From NCBI GenBank assembly GCA_947592005.1, contig CANQDJ010000008.1, positions 1 to 52,064 of the forward strand: a stretch of 52,064 bases of DNA. Reading direction: 5' to 3'. Positions 16,375 through 23,477 of this stretch are shown here, in pieces. Numbering within the stretch: position 1 is the first letter of the stretch; each line of letters opens with the position of its first letter. The notes beneath the pieces are model-generated. The model saw only the letters and a program-made list of their open reading frames with translations. It was not told where the DNA came from and did not search any database. Made by a program: the position numbers and the translations under genes. The DNA is from an uncultured Anaeroplasma sp. Its GTDB lineage: Bacteria > Bacillota_I > Bacilli_A > Acholeplasmatales > Anaeroplasmataceae.

Positions 16375-17877
16375 TTATTTTAAAATCCACTTTCCACCTT
16401 TATTAGATGTTTTACCTAATAGAAACTTTCCATTTTTCAATTCCTCTATCGCTCTACTAACTGATGCCATACTAATTTCTAATTTTTCCGCAATTTGAGG
16501 TTTAGAGATAAATGGATTTCTCTGTATTTCTTTATAAACTATTTGACTTAATTTAGAAAGACTTTTTATCGTATCATTTATCGTATCATTTATCGTATCA
16601 TTTATCGTATCATTTCCAATTTCTTTTGACTTATCTTTTAAGATTAAAGTCAGAATAGTTCTATCTATTCCTATCTCTTCTGTGATTATAGGAGTTGGGT
16701 AATTCTTTTCTTTGAAAGCCTTAACAATGGTAGGAATACCAGAACCAGCACGTTCTCCTACCCCTAATAAGTTAAAACATTTTAATATGTTACCATTCCG
16801 TGGTAAAGAAATACCACCTTTATAGGCATCTTCAATAGAAATCCTTAATGAACCTGGATTTTCAATAATAATTCGGTCGATATATCTTTTTATAACAATT
16901 CCTCTAGGAAAAGAGAAATCAGCATTTGTAATACAGTTTGCTAAAGCTTCACGGATAGCTTCATGTAAAGCAGTATCATTTTTTCTATATATACTATTTT
17001 CTTCTAATTTAAAAGGTAGAGGCAAATCTACACTTATTTTCGCATAAACTCGATTATAAAAATCAAATAAATTTCCACTCCATTCTCCATTATCAGAAAC
17101 AATCCTATCTGTATATCTAATGTCAGGATCAAGTGTTAAATGCTCCTGATAATCTAAAAAGTATTCTGGAAGATATAAAGTAATATTATAGTCATTACCA
17201 AAAAACAAGAAACCAAATAATGTAGGATGAAGTATATTGTTTTCATCATATGCAACAGCACCTATAACTCTTAAAAATTCATCTTCAGAAAGATTATGCC
17301 AAGGATGATTTGGCTTCTTGAACTTAAATTGTTCTCTAAAAGAATGAACGGTTTTCATATTGAAAGTATCATCACGTAGTGGAATATCTTTTAAAATACG
17401 ATGATCCACATTTTTTTCTTGGTCTCTTATCATTGCAACTACTTCAGTTTTTGTGCAATGATAATCTCCATCCTTATTTCTTCTAAAGGTTCCATTAAAT
17501 ATATCATTGTTAATGTATATTGGCTTTTGAAAATAAGAAGCCATAGGAATCTCAATGACAACTATGAAAGAAGAATTAATTTCTTCAATGTGAACGTTTT
17601 TTTCTTGAATTAGATTCAAATTTACTTTTTTATTATTGTGAATTATATTCCAAAAGGAAGTGATAAGATTATCACACTCGTTAAATGATAAACCAACAGG
17701 ATATAAGGTCTTATCTTCTTTTTCGGCAACACCTAAAAGAATTGTACCACCATGTGTATTAGAAAAACTACTATATGTTTCCCAAATACTATTTGGTAAA
17801 CCACCCTTAGCAGTTTTAACCTCTAATTGATTGTTTTCTCTTAAAGAATACAACTTACTAATATCAAACATACTCAT
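16375..17877 (-). CDS. ATP-binding AlbA_2 domain protein with C-terminal winged helix
   Basis: A 500-residue protein of the RecG-like/AlbA_2 regulator group. N-terminal AlbA_2 domain (about 5-130): RENNQLEVKTAKGGLPNSIWETYSSFSNT and GGTILLGV. The middle region includes the GHKL-like HATPase_c_4 module with HEAIREALANCITNADFS, RIIIENPGSLRI and GVGERAGSGIPTIVKAF. Near residues 420-435 four NDTI units come from a 12-bp tandem repeat. The C-terminus (PFISKPQIAEKLEISMASVSRAIEEL) is a winged helix. Function is unknown; the family is often linked to mobile regions. ATG 17877 follows AGGA by four bases; GTG 17880 and ATG 17871 are alternatives. It sits alone in the inverted-repeat-bounded segment. Confidence 0.88.
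   Translation of the reverse strand: MSMFDISKLYSLRENNQLEVKTAKGGLPNSIWETYSSFSNTHGGTILLGVAEKEDKTLYPVGLSFNECDNLITSFWNIIHNNKKVNLNLIQEKNVHIEEINSSFIVVIEIPMASYFQKPIYINNDIFNGTFRRNKDGDYHCTKTEVVAMIRDQEKNVDHRILKDIPLRDDTFNMKTVHSFREQFKFKKPNHPWHNLSEDEFLRVIGAVAYDENNILHPTLFGFLFFGNDYNITLYLPEYFLDYQEHLTLDPDIRYTDRIVSDNGEWSGNLFDFYNRVYAKISVDLPLPFKLEENSIYRKNDTALHEAIREALANCITNADFSFPRGIVIKRYIDRIIIENPGSLRISIEDAYKGGISLPRNGNILKCFNLLGVGERAGSGIPTIVKAFKEKNYPTPIITEEIGIDRTILTLILKDKSKEIGNDTINDTINDTINDTIKSLSKLSQIVYKEIQRNPFISKPQIAEKLEISMASVSRAIEELKNGKFLLGKTSNKGGKWILK
16568..16617 (-). repeat. 12-bp tandem repeat encoding NDTI units
   Basis: The + strand reads four units of ATCGTATCATTT, in frame with the AlbA_2 gene on the other strand. 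Unit-number changes would lengthen the linker before the winged helix without a frameshift. Confidence 0.9.
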
Positions 17878-17971
17878 CACATCCTATAAATCATTTTATC
17901 ATAAAACGCCTTAATTATCTATCCTAAACAAAATTTATTTTGCGATATAATTATTTAAAAAGGAGTAACAA

Positions 17972-18127
17972 ATGAAATCCGTATTTGTGGTGTTAAATTC
18001 TAAATATGGTTTTCAAAAACTGAATAAAATAGTAAAATCCTATAACAAATTGGCCACCAAAGAAACTGGTGGTTTTTACTATGTAAAAAGACCACCTATT
18101 AATTTAGCAAGTGGTCTTTTTAGGTAA
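17972..18127 (+). CDS. Possible 51-residue peptide, unrecognised
   Basis: ATG 17972 lies six bases after AGGAG and opens a 51-codon frame (MKSVFVVLNSKYGFQKL start, ASGLFR end), basic with no membrane segment. Against it: two hairpins, one an 11-bp terminator-like stem, lie inside the 3' half of the frame. It may be a leader peptide, a remnant or chance. Confidence 0.3.
   Translation: MKSVFVVLNSKYGFQKLNKIVKSYNKLATKETGGFYYVKRPPINLASGLFR
18054..18077 (+). terminator. Hairpin with T run
   Basis: CCACCA-AAGAAAC-TGGTGG followed by TTTTT. The GGTGG arm could instead pair with CCACC at 18091-18096, so this and the next hairpin are partly exclusive. Confidence 0.5.
18085..18121 (+). terminator. Rho-independent terminator upstream of tRNA-Lys
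   Basis: AAAAAGACCAC (18085-18095) pairs perfectly with GTGGTCTTTTT (18111-18121). The symmetry allows termination in both directions. Confidence 0.75.
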
Positions 18128-18166
18128 GATGAACTATAAAATAACTATAAAAATCAGGAAAAGAGG

Positions 18167-18194
18167 TTGACAAAGGAATTAATTTTGATATAAT
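18167..18194 (+). promoter_or_regulatory. Strong promoter of tRNA-Lys
   Basis: TTGACA (18167-18172), 16-base spacer, extended -10 TGATATAAT ending at 18194. Initiation near 18201 is about 14 bases before the mature tRNA. Confidence 0.88.
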
Positions 18195-18214
18195 TGTTAG
18201 TGCAGTAAAGAATT

Positions 18215-18290
18215 GGACCCTTAGCTCAGTTGGTAGAGCAACTGACTCTTAATCAGTGGGTCTGGAGTTCGAGTCTCCAAGGGTCCACCA
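18215..18290 (+). tRNA. tRNA-Lys (anticodon CTT), CCA encoded
   Basis: Complete cloverleaf: acceptor GGACCCT/AGGGTCC, D-arm GCTC/GAGC, anticodon stem ACTGA/TCAGT with loop CTCTTAA (anticodon CTT, reads AAG), variable GGGTC, T-arm TGGAG/CTCCA with TTCGAGT, discriminator A and encoded CCA at 18288-18290. It has its own promoter and terminator, and no other tRNA is adjacent. Confidence 0.96.
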
Positions 18291-18305
18291 GATAAAATAA
18301 GTAAG

Positions 18306-18337
18306 ATTGATACAAGGATAGTATCAATTTATTTTTT
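18306..18337 (+). terminator. Terminator of tRNA-Lys
   Basis: ATTGATAC-AAGGATA-GTATCAAT followed by TTATTTTTT. Confidence 0.85.
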
Positions 18338-18357
18338 ATAAGATATTTTAAAAAGTT

Positions 18358-18402
18358 AGGTCTTAGAAGGTGTAAAAGTGCACCGATTCTAAGACCTTTT
18401 TG
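18358..18402 (+). terminator. Second terminator-like hairpin
   Basis: AGGTCTTAGAA (18358-18368) pairs perfectly with TTCTAAGACCT (18387-18397); an inner GGTG/CACC stem and a following T run are visible. On the - strand it could terminate whatever gene the 18444-18598 fragment came from. Confidence 0.7.
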
Positions 18403-18443
18403 TTTAACTTAAATAAATGTGTGACGATTGGTAAATTTCATTA

Positions 18444-18598
18444 TTACCAATTTTCCATCAGTAAGAAATCCACTATGTGAACCACTTTAATTCCATTGAT
18501 ATTCTGCACATCGTTGCGATTTGTGGTCACTACATATTTATGATTAAAATCATTAATTGAACTCAAGTTTTGGATTTCCAAACCAAAAAACTTATATT
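18444..18598 (-). pseudogene. C-terminal fragment of a DUF4143-type AAA ATPase
   Basis: On the - strand an open frame ends at 18444 and reads FFGLEIQNLSSINDFNHKY, then VVTTNRNDVQNINGIK, then VVHIVDFLLMENW. The pattern (short helix, strand, glycine turn, strand ending in a hydrophobic I-DFLL) is that of the extreme C-terminus of DUF4143 AAA_14 ATPases. An in-frame stop lies just upstream and nothing of the ATPase core remains, so it is a remnant. Family identity is by pattern only. Confidence 0.5.
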
Positions 18599-18620
18599 AA
18601 AGTATAAACTTTTTTGGTTT
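18580..18620. repeat. Palindrome at the broken end of the ATPase fragment
   Basis: AAACCAAAAAA (18580-18590) and TTTTTTGGTTT (18610-18620) are perfect inverted arms, with partly complementary TTATA/TATAA inside. It coincides with the point where the coding fragment stops making sense. Confidence 0.6.
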
Positions 18621-18760
18621 CAACCTTAAAAACTTAAGAAAATTACGATATTAAAGAAGAATTGGGAAGAGATAAATCAAAATAAAGATATAAATGATAA
18701 AACAGTCTAATTTTTGTAAATTTGATTTCAATTTATAGATATTTTAAAGAAAATTAATCA

Positions 18761-18807
18761 TTTATGTGTCACAAATTCAAAAAAATTTCGAATTTGTGAC
18801 ACATAAA
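18761..18807. repeat. Perfect 18-bp inverted repeat (operator-like)
   Basis: TTTATGTGTCACAAATTC (18761-18778) and its exact reverse complement (18790-18807) are separated by 11 bases. The right arm covers a -35-like TTGTGA. Confidence 0.85.
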
Positions 18808-18822
18808 TATATGTTTTATAAT
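18794..18822 (+). promoter_or_regulatory. Promoter-like site overlapping the inverted repeat
   Basis: TTGTGA (18794-18799), 17-base spacer, TATAAT (18817-18822), pointing right. No intact gene follows before murE, so it may be an orphan promoter or may drive murE. Confidence 0.5.
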
Positions 18823-18918
18823 GAAACATGGGGGAATTTATCCATATCTAAACCTAGAAATTAGTACTGTATCAGTTGGTTATAGATGAATTTTATAATA
18901 AAAGTGGGGAATGTATTT

Positions 18919-18986
18919 TTTCTTATTTGGCACTCAAGTATGACTTGGGTGTTTTTTATGATGGATTAAATTTATTATAAAACCTT
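18919..18986 (+). repeat. Inverted repeat copy B (about 60 bp), with terminator
   Basis: TTTCTTAT, then hairpin CACTCAAGT-ATG-ACTTGGGTG (18931-18951, one mismatch), TTTTTTATG and TTAAATTTATTATAAAACCT. It matches copy A at 16303-16370 in opposite orientation along its whole length, with few differences. Confidence 0.75.
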
Positions 18987-19041
18987 TTATGCTTGTGTTA
19001 AAAAAAGTAGGAGTTTTCATAGAATAATATAGGTGAATGGA

Positions 19042-20487
19042 ATGAGGGTAAATACTTTGTGTAAAAGGTTTTTTTTACCGAGATTGGAAAATAATCATAT
19101 TATATTTATGATTACAGATGATAGTAGGGAATGTATAGTGAATTCTGTGTTTTTTGCGATAGAGGGAAATACGGTAGATGGAAATGATAAGATAGAAGAG
19201 GCTATACATAATGGAGCAAAGACGATTGTTACAGAGAAAAGAGGGATAGAACATAAGGGAATCAATTATATTTATACGGAGAATGCGAAACGATTGTTGG
19301 CAATGAGTTTGGCTTTTTTTTATAGAAAGACTATTCGAAATTTGAGATTTATTGGTGTAATCGGAACGAATGGAAAGACGACGACGTCTACGTTAATATA
19401 TAAGTATTTTATATATACGCATCATAATAGTATGTTGATTGGCAGTAATGGGTGTTTTGCGAGGAATTATTATTCGAAACATAATAATACGACTCCGAGA
19501 ATTGTAGATCTGTATCAGTATTTTTCTTATGCGAAATATAAAAAAATACGGTATGTCATTATGGAGGTTTCCAGTGTGGCTATTGAGGAATGGCGAGTAA
19601 TGGGAATTCCTTTTGAATTTTTGGTGTTTACGAATTTCAGTGAGGATCATTTGGATTATCATTTGACGATGGAACGATATTTTTGGGCAAAGGCGATTCC
19701 TTTTTATAAATTGAAAGAATCGGGATATGCGATAATTAATTTGGACGATGAAAAGGCTATGGATATCGTGAAGCATACTTCGGCAAATGTGCTTTTTTAT
19801 GGTATGAAAAAGGAGTGTGCTATACGGGCGAAGAATTTGGTTTGTAATACAAATGGGATTCAGTTTGAAGTGGATAACCACAAGATTTTGACGAATTTGA
19901 TTGGTAGATTTAATGTATATAATATTTTACCTTTATTTTATTTTCAAAGAATTTTAAATATGAATATAGAAAGTGTTTGTTCTTTTTTGAGAGATTTTAG
20001 GCAGGTAGAAGGAAGAATGAATTTGGTAGAATGTAGAAATAGGAATGTGATTATTGATTATGCTCATACTCCTGAAGCGATAAATCAAGTTATTCAAGAG
20101 GTTAAAAGTTTACCGAATAATAAGGTTTTTGTGGTTATTGGTTGTGGAGGAAACAGAGAAAAAGAAAAAAGGAGTAAGATAGGAAAGATTTTAAATGATT
20201 CGGGGTGTGAGATTATTTTGACAAGTGATAATCCGAGATATGAAAAGCCTATGGACATTATAGAAGATATAAAGAAGGGATTATCTAAAGAAGTAAAAGT
20301 GATAGAAGATAGAAAAGAAGCGGTAATATATGCGTTAAATGAGGCTACGTTAGAAGATTATGTATTGATTTTGGGAAAAGGGTGTGAAGAATATATGGAA
20401 ATAGAAGGGCATAAAAAAAGATATAGTGATTGGAATGTAGTGGAAGAGTGGAACAGGGATAATTTTCATTCTGATTGCATAATATGA
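19042..20487 (+). CDS. murE: UDP-MurNAc-tripeptide ligase MurE (probably meso-DAP-adding)
   Basis: Adds the third stem-peptide residue to UDP-MurNAc-L-Ala-D-Glu in the cytoplasm. The Mur-ligase domains are intact: N-terminal uridine-binding TDDSRECIVNSVFFAI, ATP loop GTNGKTTT (108-115), EVSSVAI, the probably carbamylated lysine in YFWAKAIPF, and the C-terminal GRMNLVECRN with DYAHTPEAI. The specificity motif DNPR (396-399) with a following glutamate is that of meso-diaminopimelate enzymes, not the lysine type. ATG 19042 lies five bases after AGGTGA; the GTG at 19033 is inside that site and is rejected. mraY follows after 12 bases. Confidence 0.94.
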   Translation: MRVNTLCKRFFLPRLENNHIIFMITDDSRECIVNSVFFAIEGNTVDGNDKIEEAIHNGAKTIVTEKRGIEHKGINYIYTENAKRLLAMSLAFFYRKTIRNLRFIGVIGTNGKTTTSTLIYKYFIYTHHNSMLIGSNGCFARNYYSKHNNTTPRIVDLYQYFSYAKYKKIRYVIMEVSSVAIEEWRVMGIPFEFLVFTNFSEDHLDYHLTMERYFWAKAIPFYKLKESGYAIINLDDEKAMDIVKHTSANVLFYGMKKECAIRAKNLVCNTNGIQFEVDNHKILTNLIGRFNVYNILPLFYFQRILNMNIESVCSFLRDFRQVEGRMNLVECRNRNVIIDYAHTPEAINQVIQEVKSLPNNKVFVVIGCGGNREKEKRSKIGKILNDSGCEIILTSDNPRYEKPMDIIEDIKKGLSKEVKVIEDRKEAVIYALNEATLEDYVLILGKGCEEYMEIEGHKKRYSDWNVVEEWNRDNFHSDCII

Positions 20488-20499
20488 AATGGTGATTCT

Positions 20500-21414
20500 A
20501 TGAGATTATTGATATTGGCTCTTTGTTCTGTGTTTTTATATACTTTTTATATTCGGTTTTTTAAAAGAATCCAACAATACGAAAGAGAAGAAGGATTGAT
20601 TTCTCATAGAAGTAAAACAGGGACTATTACAATGGGAGGTATTATATTTGTAATCCTTCCTTTGTTTTTTATTTTTTATGATTTAAAGACAATGAATATT
20701 GCGTTAACGATATTTTTATATGGTTGTTTAGGGTTTGTGGACGATTTATTGATTACTTTAAAACATAATAATAAAGGAATTTCTCCGACAGTGAAATTGA
20801 TTTTACAAATCGGTATAGCGGGAATATCTTTTGTTTTGTTTTTGGAGAGTAATATGTCTACGAAAATAGATCTTTTCGGATATTCTTTGGATATCCGTTG
20901 GATATATGGGCTTTTAATGTTGGGGATATTGACTTCATCAACCAATGCCTTTAATTTAACGGACGGAGTAGATGGATTATGTAGTGGGTTATCGTTGTTG
21001 TTATCTTTGGGATTTTTATATATCAGTTATCAAAAAAAGGAATGGAGTATTTTTTATATGATAATTTGTATTATGATTCCTTTATTTATTTTTTGGTGTT
21101 TGAATTATCCAAAGGCATTTCTTTTTATGGGAGATACGGGGTCTTTGTTTTTAGGGGCTTTTTATGCGATGTTGGCATTATATTTGAATGCCATAGTTCC
21201 TTTTATTTTAATGGGGGCATTATTCATTTTCGAAACGCTTTCCGTTATTCTTCAAGTTTGGTACTATAAAAGAACAAATGGGAAAAGAATCTTTAAAATG
21301 GCACCATTTCATCATCATTTAGAGGCTTGTGGATATTCGGAATTGAAAGTGGATTTTATATTTTACGGGATTCAAATTCTTTTGATTGTTTTAATGGTTT
21401 TATTCTATCGTTGA
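20500..21414 (+). CDS. mraY: Phospho-N-acetylmuramoyl-pentapeptide transferase
   Basis: Membrane enzyme forming lipid I from UDP-MurNAc-pentapeptide and undecaprenyl phosphate. About ten membrane helices are interleaved with the conserved motifs KTGTITMGG, FVDDLLITLKHNNKGISPTVK (the Asp pair and magnesium/lipid residues), NAFNLTDGVDGLCSG, FMGDTGSL and MAPFHHHLE (uridine/tunicamycin-site histidines). Length 304 residues is near the short end of the family. Ribosome site GGTGATT. The promoter for mntP overlaps its stop codon. Confidence 0.94.
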   Translation: MRLLILALCSVFLYTFYIRFFKRIQQYEREEGLISHRSKTGTITMGGIIFVILPLFFIFYDLKTMNIALTIFLYGCLGFVDDLLITLKHNNKGISPTVKLILQIGIAGISFVLFLESNMSTKIDLFGYSLDIRWIYGLLMLGILTSSTNAFNLTDGVDGLCSGLSLLLSLGFLYISYQKKEWSIFYMIICIMIPLFIFWCLNYPKAFLFMGDTGSLFLGAFYAMLALYLNAIVPFILMGALFIFETLSVILQVWYYKRTNGKRIFKMAPFHHHLEACGYSELKVDFIFYGIQILLIVLMVLFYR

Positions 21415-21439
21415 CAGATATATGGAATTATGATATGAT
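21411..21439 (+). promoter_or_regulatory. Promoter of the mntP riboswitch transcript
   Basis: TTGACA (21411-21416, overlapping the mraY stop), 17-base spacer, extended -10 TGATATGAT ending at 21439. Initiation near 21446 is at the riboswitch 5' end. Confidence 0.85.
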
Positions 21440-21443
21440 AAGA

Positions 21444-21531
21444 ACATCTTAAGGGAGTAGTCGGCGATTATCGTGATAAATCAACATACTGGTGAAAGCC
21501 TGGTTTATCTTAATTGACAAGACTTAAGTGT
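21444..21531 (+). ncRNA. yybP-ykoY manganese riboswitch
   Basis: The conserved halves are present: 5' AAGGGAGTAG near 21451 and 3' GACAAGACTTAAG near 21516, closed by ATCTTAA/TTAAGTGT, with an internal arm containing ACTGGTGAAAGCC. It lies directly upstream of mntP, the classic partner. Mn2+ binding would favour the antiterminated form; a terminator hairpin follows. Confidence 0.88.
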
Positions 21532-21558
21532 AGCATTGGGCTATACTTATGTCTATTG

Positions 21559-21590
21559 GAGTGTGCTTAATGCATACTCTTATTTTTTTA
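21559..21590 (+). terminator. Expression-platform terminator of the manganese riboswitch
   Basis: GAGTGTGC (21559-21566) pairs with GCATACTC (21572-21579) with one G-U pair, followed by a T-rich run. It lies between the aptamer and the mntP ribosome site. Confidence 0.8.
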
Positions 21591-21607
21591 CGGGGGGGTG
21601 ATAGACT

Positions 21608-22174
21608 ATGTTTTGGATTATTCAAAGTATTCTATTGGGAATTTCTTTGGCTATGGACGCATGTGCTGTCAGTATGGGAGATGGATTAATAGAACCGCAA
21701 ATGAAAAGAAGAAAAGGAATAGGGATAGCGGTAAGTTTTGGGGTATTTCAAGGGGTTATGCCTTTGATTGGCTATTTATTCGGTAATCTTTTTGAACAAT
21801 GGATTTCTTCTGTTATTGCGATTATAGGATTTGTCATTTTGATGTTTTTGGGAGTTAAAATGATTATAGAAGCACTGCGTCATTCTCCGGAAGATGTGAA
21901 GGCTTTGTCTGTTAAAACCATTTTGATTCAAGCGATTGCCACATCGATAGATGCTTTAACGGTGGGACTTGTTTATGTCGGAAGCCCCAAATCGGAAGTA
22001 TATATTACGTTTTTATGTATTGCGTGTATTACGTTTTTATTATGTATTTTTGCTTTAGAAATTGGAAAGAAATTTGGAACAAAATTATCCGATAAAGCGG
22101 AGATATTGGGTGGTATTATATTGATATGTATTGCGGTTAAAATATTGGTAGAATATTTGATAGAAACGCTTTAA
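21608..22174 (+). CDS. mntP: Manganese efflux pump MntP
   Basis: Six-helix membrane exporter of 188 residues removing excess Mn2+. The two-fold repeat with conserved acidic residues is seen as ISLAMDACAVSMGDG and IQAIATSIDALTVGLVY; the second repeat ends with GGIILICIAVKILVEY. Strong ribosome site GGGGGGTGAT. Control is by its own promoter and the manganese riboswitch, independent of the murE-mraY pair before it. It separates mraY from murD, which are usually adjacent. Confidence 0.95.
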   Translation: MFWIIQSILLGISLAMDACAVSMGDGLIEPQMKRRKGIGIAVSFGVFQGVMPLIGYLFGNLFEQWISSVIAIIGFVILMFLGVKMIIEALRHSPEDVKALSVKTILIQAIATSIDALTVGLVYVGSPKSEVYITFLCIACITFLLCIFALEIGKKFGTKLSDKAEILGGIILICIAVKILVEYLIETL

Positions 22175-22227
22175 GATTTCCGGTTTTATTTTTTTTGGTA
22201 TTCACATATAGTTATATGGTGATAGGT

Positions 22228-23457
22228 TTGAATATTTTATTGTTGGGTAAGGGTGTAACAAATAACGGTTGTAAAAGATTATTGGAAAAACATAATATGC
22301 AATATACTTATGAAAATATCGATGAATTGACAAGTTTTGAATATGATTATATTGTTAAATCTTCGGGAATTCGTCTACAAGATCCGGTTTTTTCGAAATT
22401 AAAAGGAACGATTATATCGGATATAGAATTGTGTTATTTATTAGAACACCCCTATATTATCGGGGTTACAGGATCAAACGGGAAAACCAGTGTGGTTTCA
22501 ATGCTGGGACATATATTAAGTACGAAATTCGATGTGGTTGTTTGTGGAAATATCGGATATAGTGTTTGTGATGCGGTAGTGGATCACCCTTTGGCGGATA
22601 TTTTTATTGTTGAACTTTCCAGTTTTCAGTTGGAAGCCATTCGGACGTTGGATTGTAATATCAGTGTTTTATTGAATATTTCCCCTTGCCATTTGGATCA
22701 TCACCCAACATTAAAAGAGTATGTGGACGCTAAATGTAATATAGCATATAAACAAAGTTATGATCATTATACGGTTTATAATATGGACGATTCCTTTTTA
22801 AAAGATTTGGGAAAATATATAGAGGCAAAACCGATTGGGTTTTCTTATTGTAGTACGATCAGTCGGATTTATGTTTTGAATGATTATATTTATTATAAAA
22901 ATAAAAGAATTTATCATTTAACGAAAAAAGAATGGAATTCCAAACATAAAATCGAGAATTATTTAGCAGTTTTAACGGTGATTTCTTTATTGGATTTTAA
23001 TATAAAAAGAGCTTGTAAACTTTTAAAAGGATTTAAAGATGTTCCTTATCGGCTCAATTTGATTGATACATATGTATATAACGATGCGAAAAGCACAAAT
23101 TGTGCCTCTACTATGGCTGCCATTCAATCATTAAATGATATCCATTTGATTTGTGGGGGATATGACCGAAATATGGATATTCAGTTAGATGTAGGGTGCT
23201 TAACCAAATTGATTTGTGTATATGCGTATGGACAGACAAAAGATAAAGTGGTGGAGTATTTTAAGAAAAGAAATATAGAGTGTTTTCGCTTCGAAACATT
23301 GGAAGAAGCCCTTCATAGTGCGTATATTAAACGGCAGAATAAGGAAGTTATTTTATATTCTCCAATGTTTGCCTCTTTCGATCAATATAAGAGTTACGAA
23401 CAAAGAGGAGAAGAATTTAATCGGTTATATAAAGAATTAAAATTAAATAAAAAATAG
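22228..23457 (+). CDS. murD: UDP-MurNAc-L-alanine:D-glutamate ligase
   Basis: Adds D-glutamate to UDP-MurNAc-L-alanine. N-terminal domain with LGKGVTNNGCKRLL, ATP loop GVTGSNGKTS, VELSSFQLE, NISPCHLDHH and C-terminal DVPYRLNLIDTYVYNDAKSTN then GGYDRN. About 409 residues, somewhat short for the family (near 450). No ribosome site precedes ATG 22216, whereas GGTGATAGG lies directly before TTG 22228, which also gives the expected N-terminus (NILLLGKG). TTG 22228 is therefore preferred, with ATG 22216 the alternative. It lies 53 bases after mntP and may depend on read-through from the manganese-controlled transcript. Confidence 0.93.
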   Translation: MNILLLGKGVTNNGCKRLLEKHNMQYTYENIDELTSFEYDYIVKSSGIRLQDPVFSKLKGTIISDIELCYLLEHPYIIGVTGSNGKTSVVSMLGHILSTKFDVVVCGNIGYSVCDAVVDHPLADIFIVELSSFQLEAIRTLDCNISVLLNISPCHLDHHPTLKEYVDAKCNIAYKQSYDHYTVYNMDDSFLKDLGKYIEAKPIGFSYCSTISRIYVLNDYIYYKNKRIYHLTKKEWNSKHKIENYLAVLTVISLLDFNIKRACKLLKGFKDVPYRLNLIDTYVYNDAKSTNCASTMAAIQSLNDIHLICGGYDRNMDIQLDVGCLTKLICVYAYGQTKDKVVEYFKKRNIECFRFETLEEALHSAYIKRQNKEVILYSPMFASFDQYKSYEQRGEEFNRLYKELKLNKK

Positions 23458-23477
23458 GATCGGGGTAGATCCTATTT
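23452..23477. terminator. Hairpin between convergent murD and acyltransferase genes
   Basis: AAATAGGATC / GATCCTATTT with a GGGGTA loop. The T runs are weak; it overlaps the stop codon of the - strand gene. Confidence 0.55.

Larger units (their letters stand above)
17881..18214. other. Intergenic region before tRNA-Lys
   Basis: This stretch holds the divergent 5' region of the AlbA_2 gene, a -10-like TATAAT (17946-17951), AGGAG (17961-17965) with a 51-codon frame, two adjacent hairpins and the tRNA promoter. No larger coding frame is visible. Confidence 0.7.
18291..19041. other. Gene-poor 0.75-kb region between tRNA-Lys and murE
   Basis: It contains the tRNA terminator (18306-18337), a long hairpin (18358-18402), a decayed DUF4143-like coding fragment on the - strand (18444-18598), a palindrome (18580-18620), an 18-bp inverted repeat overlapping a promoter (18761-18822), copy B of the 60-bp repeat (18919-18986) and the murE 5' region. 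No intact gene is visible; it looks like a graveyard of a former accessory gene. Confidence 0.75.

Noticed and set aside
16568-16617. CRISPR-like repeat
   Set aside because: The units are contiguous 12-bp repeats without spacers, inside a coding frame.
18215-18290. tRNA-Lys as an att site of an integrated element
   Set aside because: No second copy of the tRNA 3' end and no integrase gene were found in the window.
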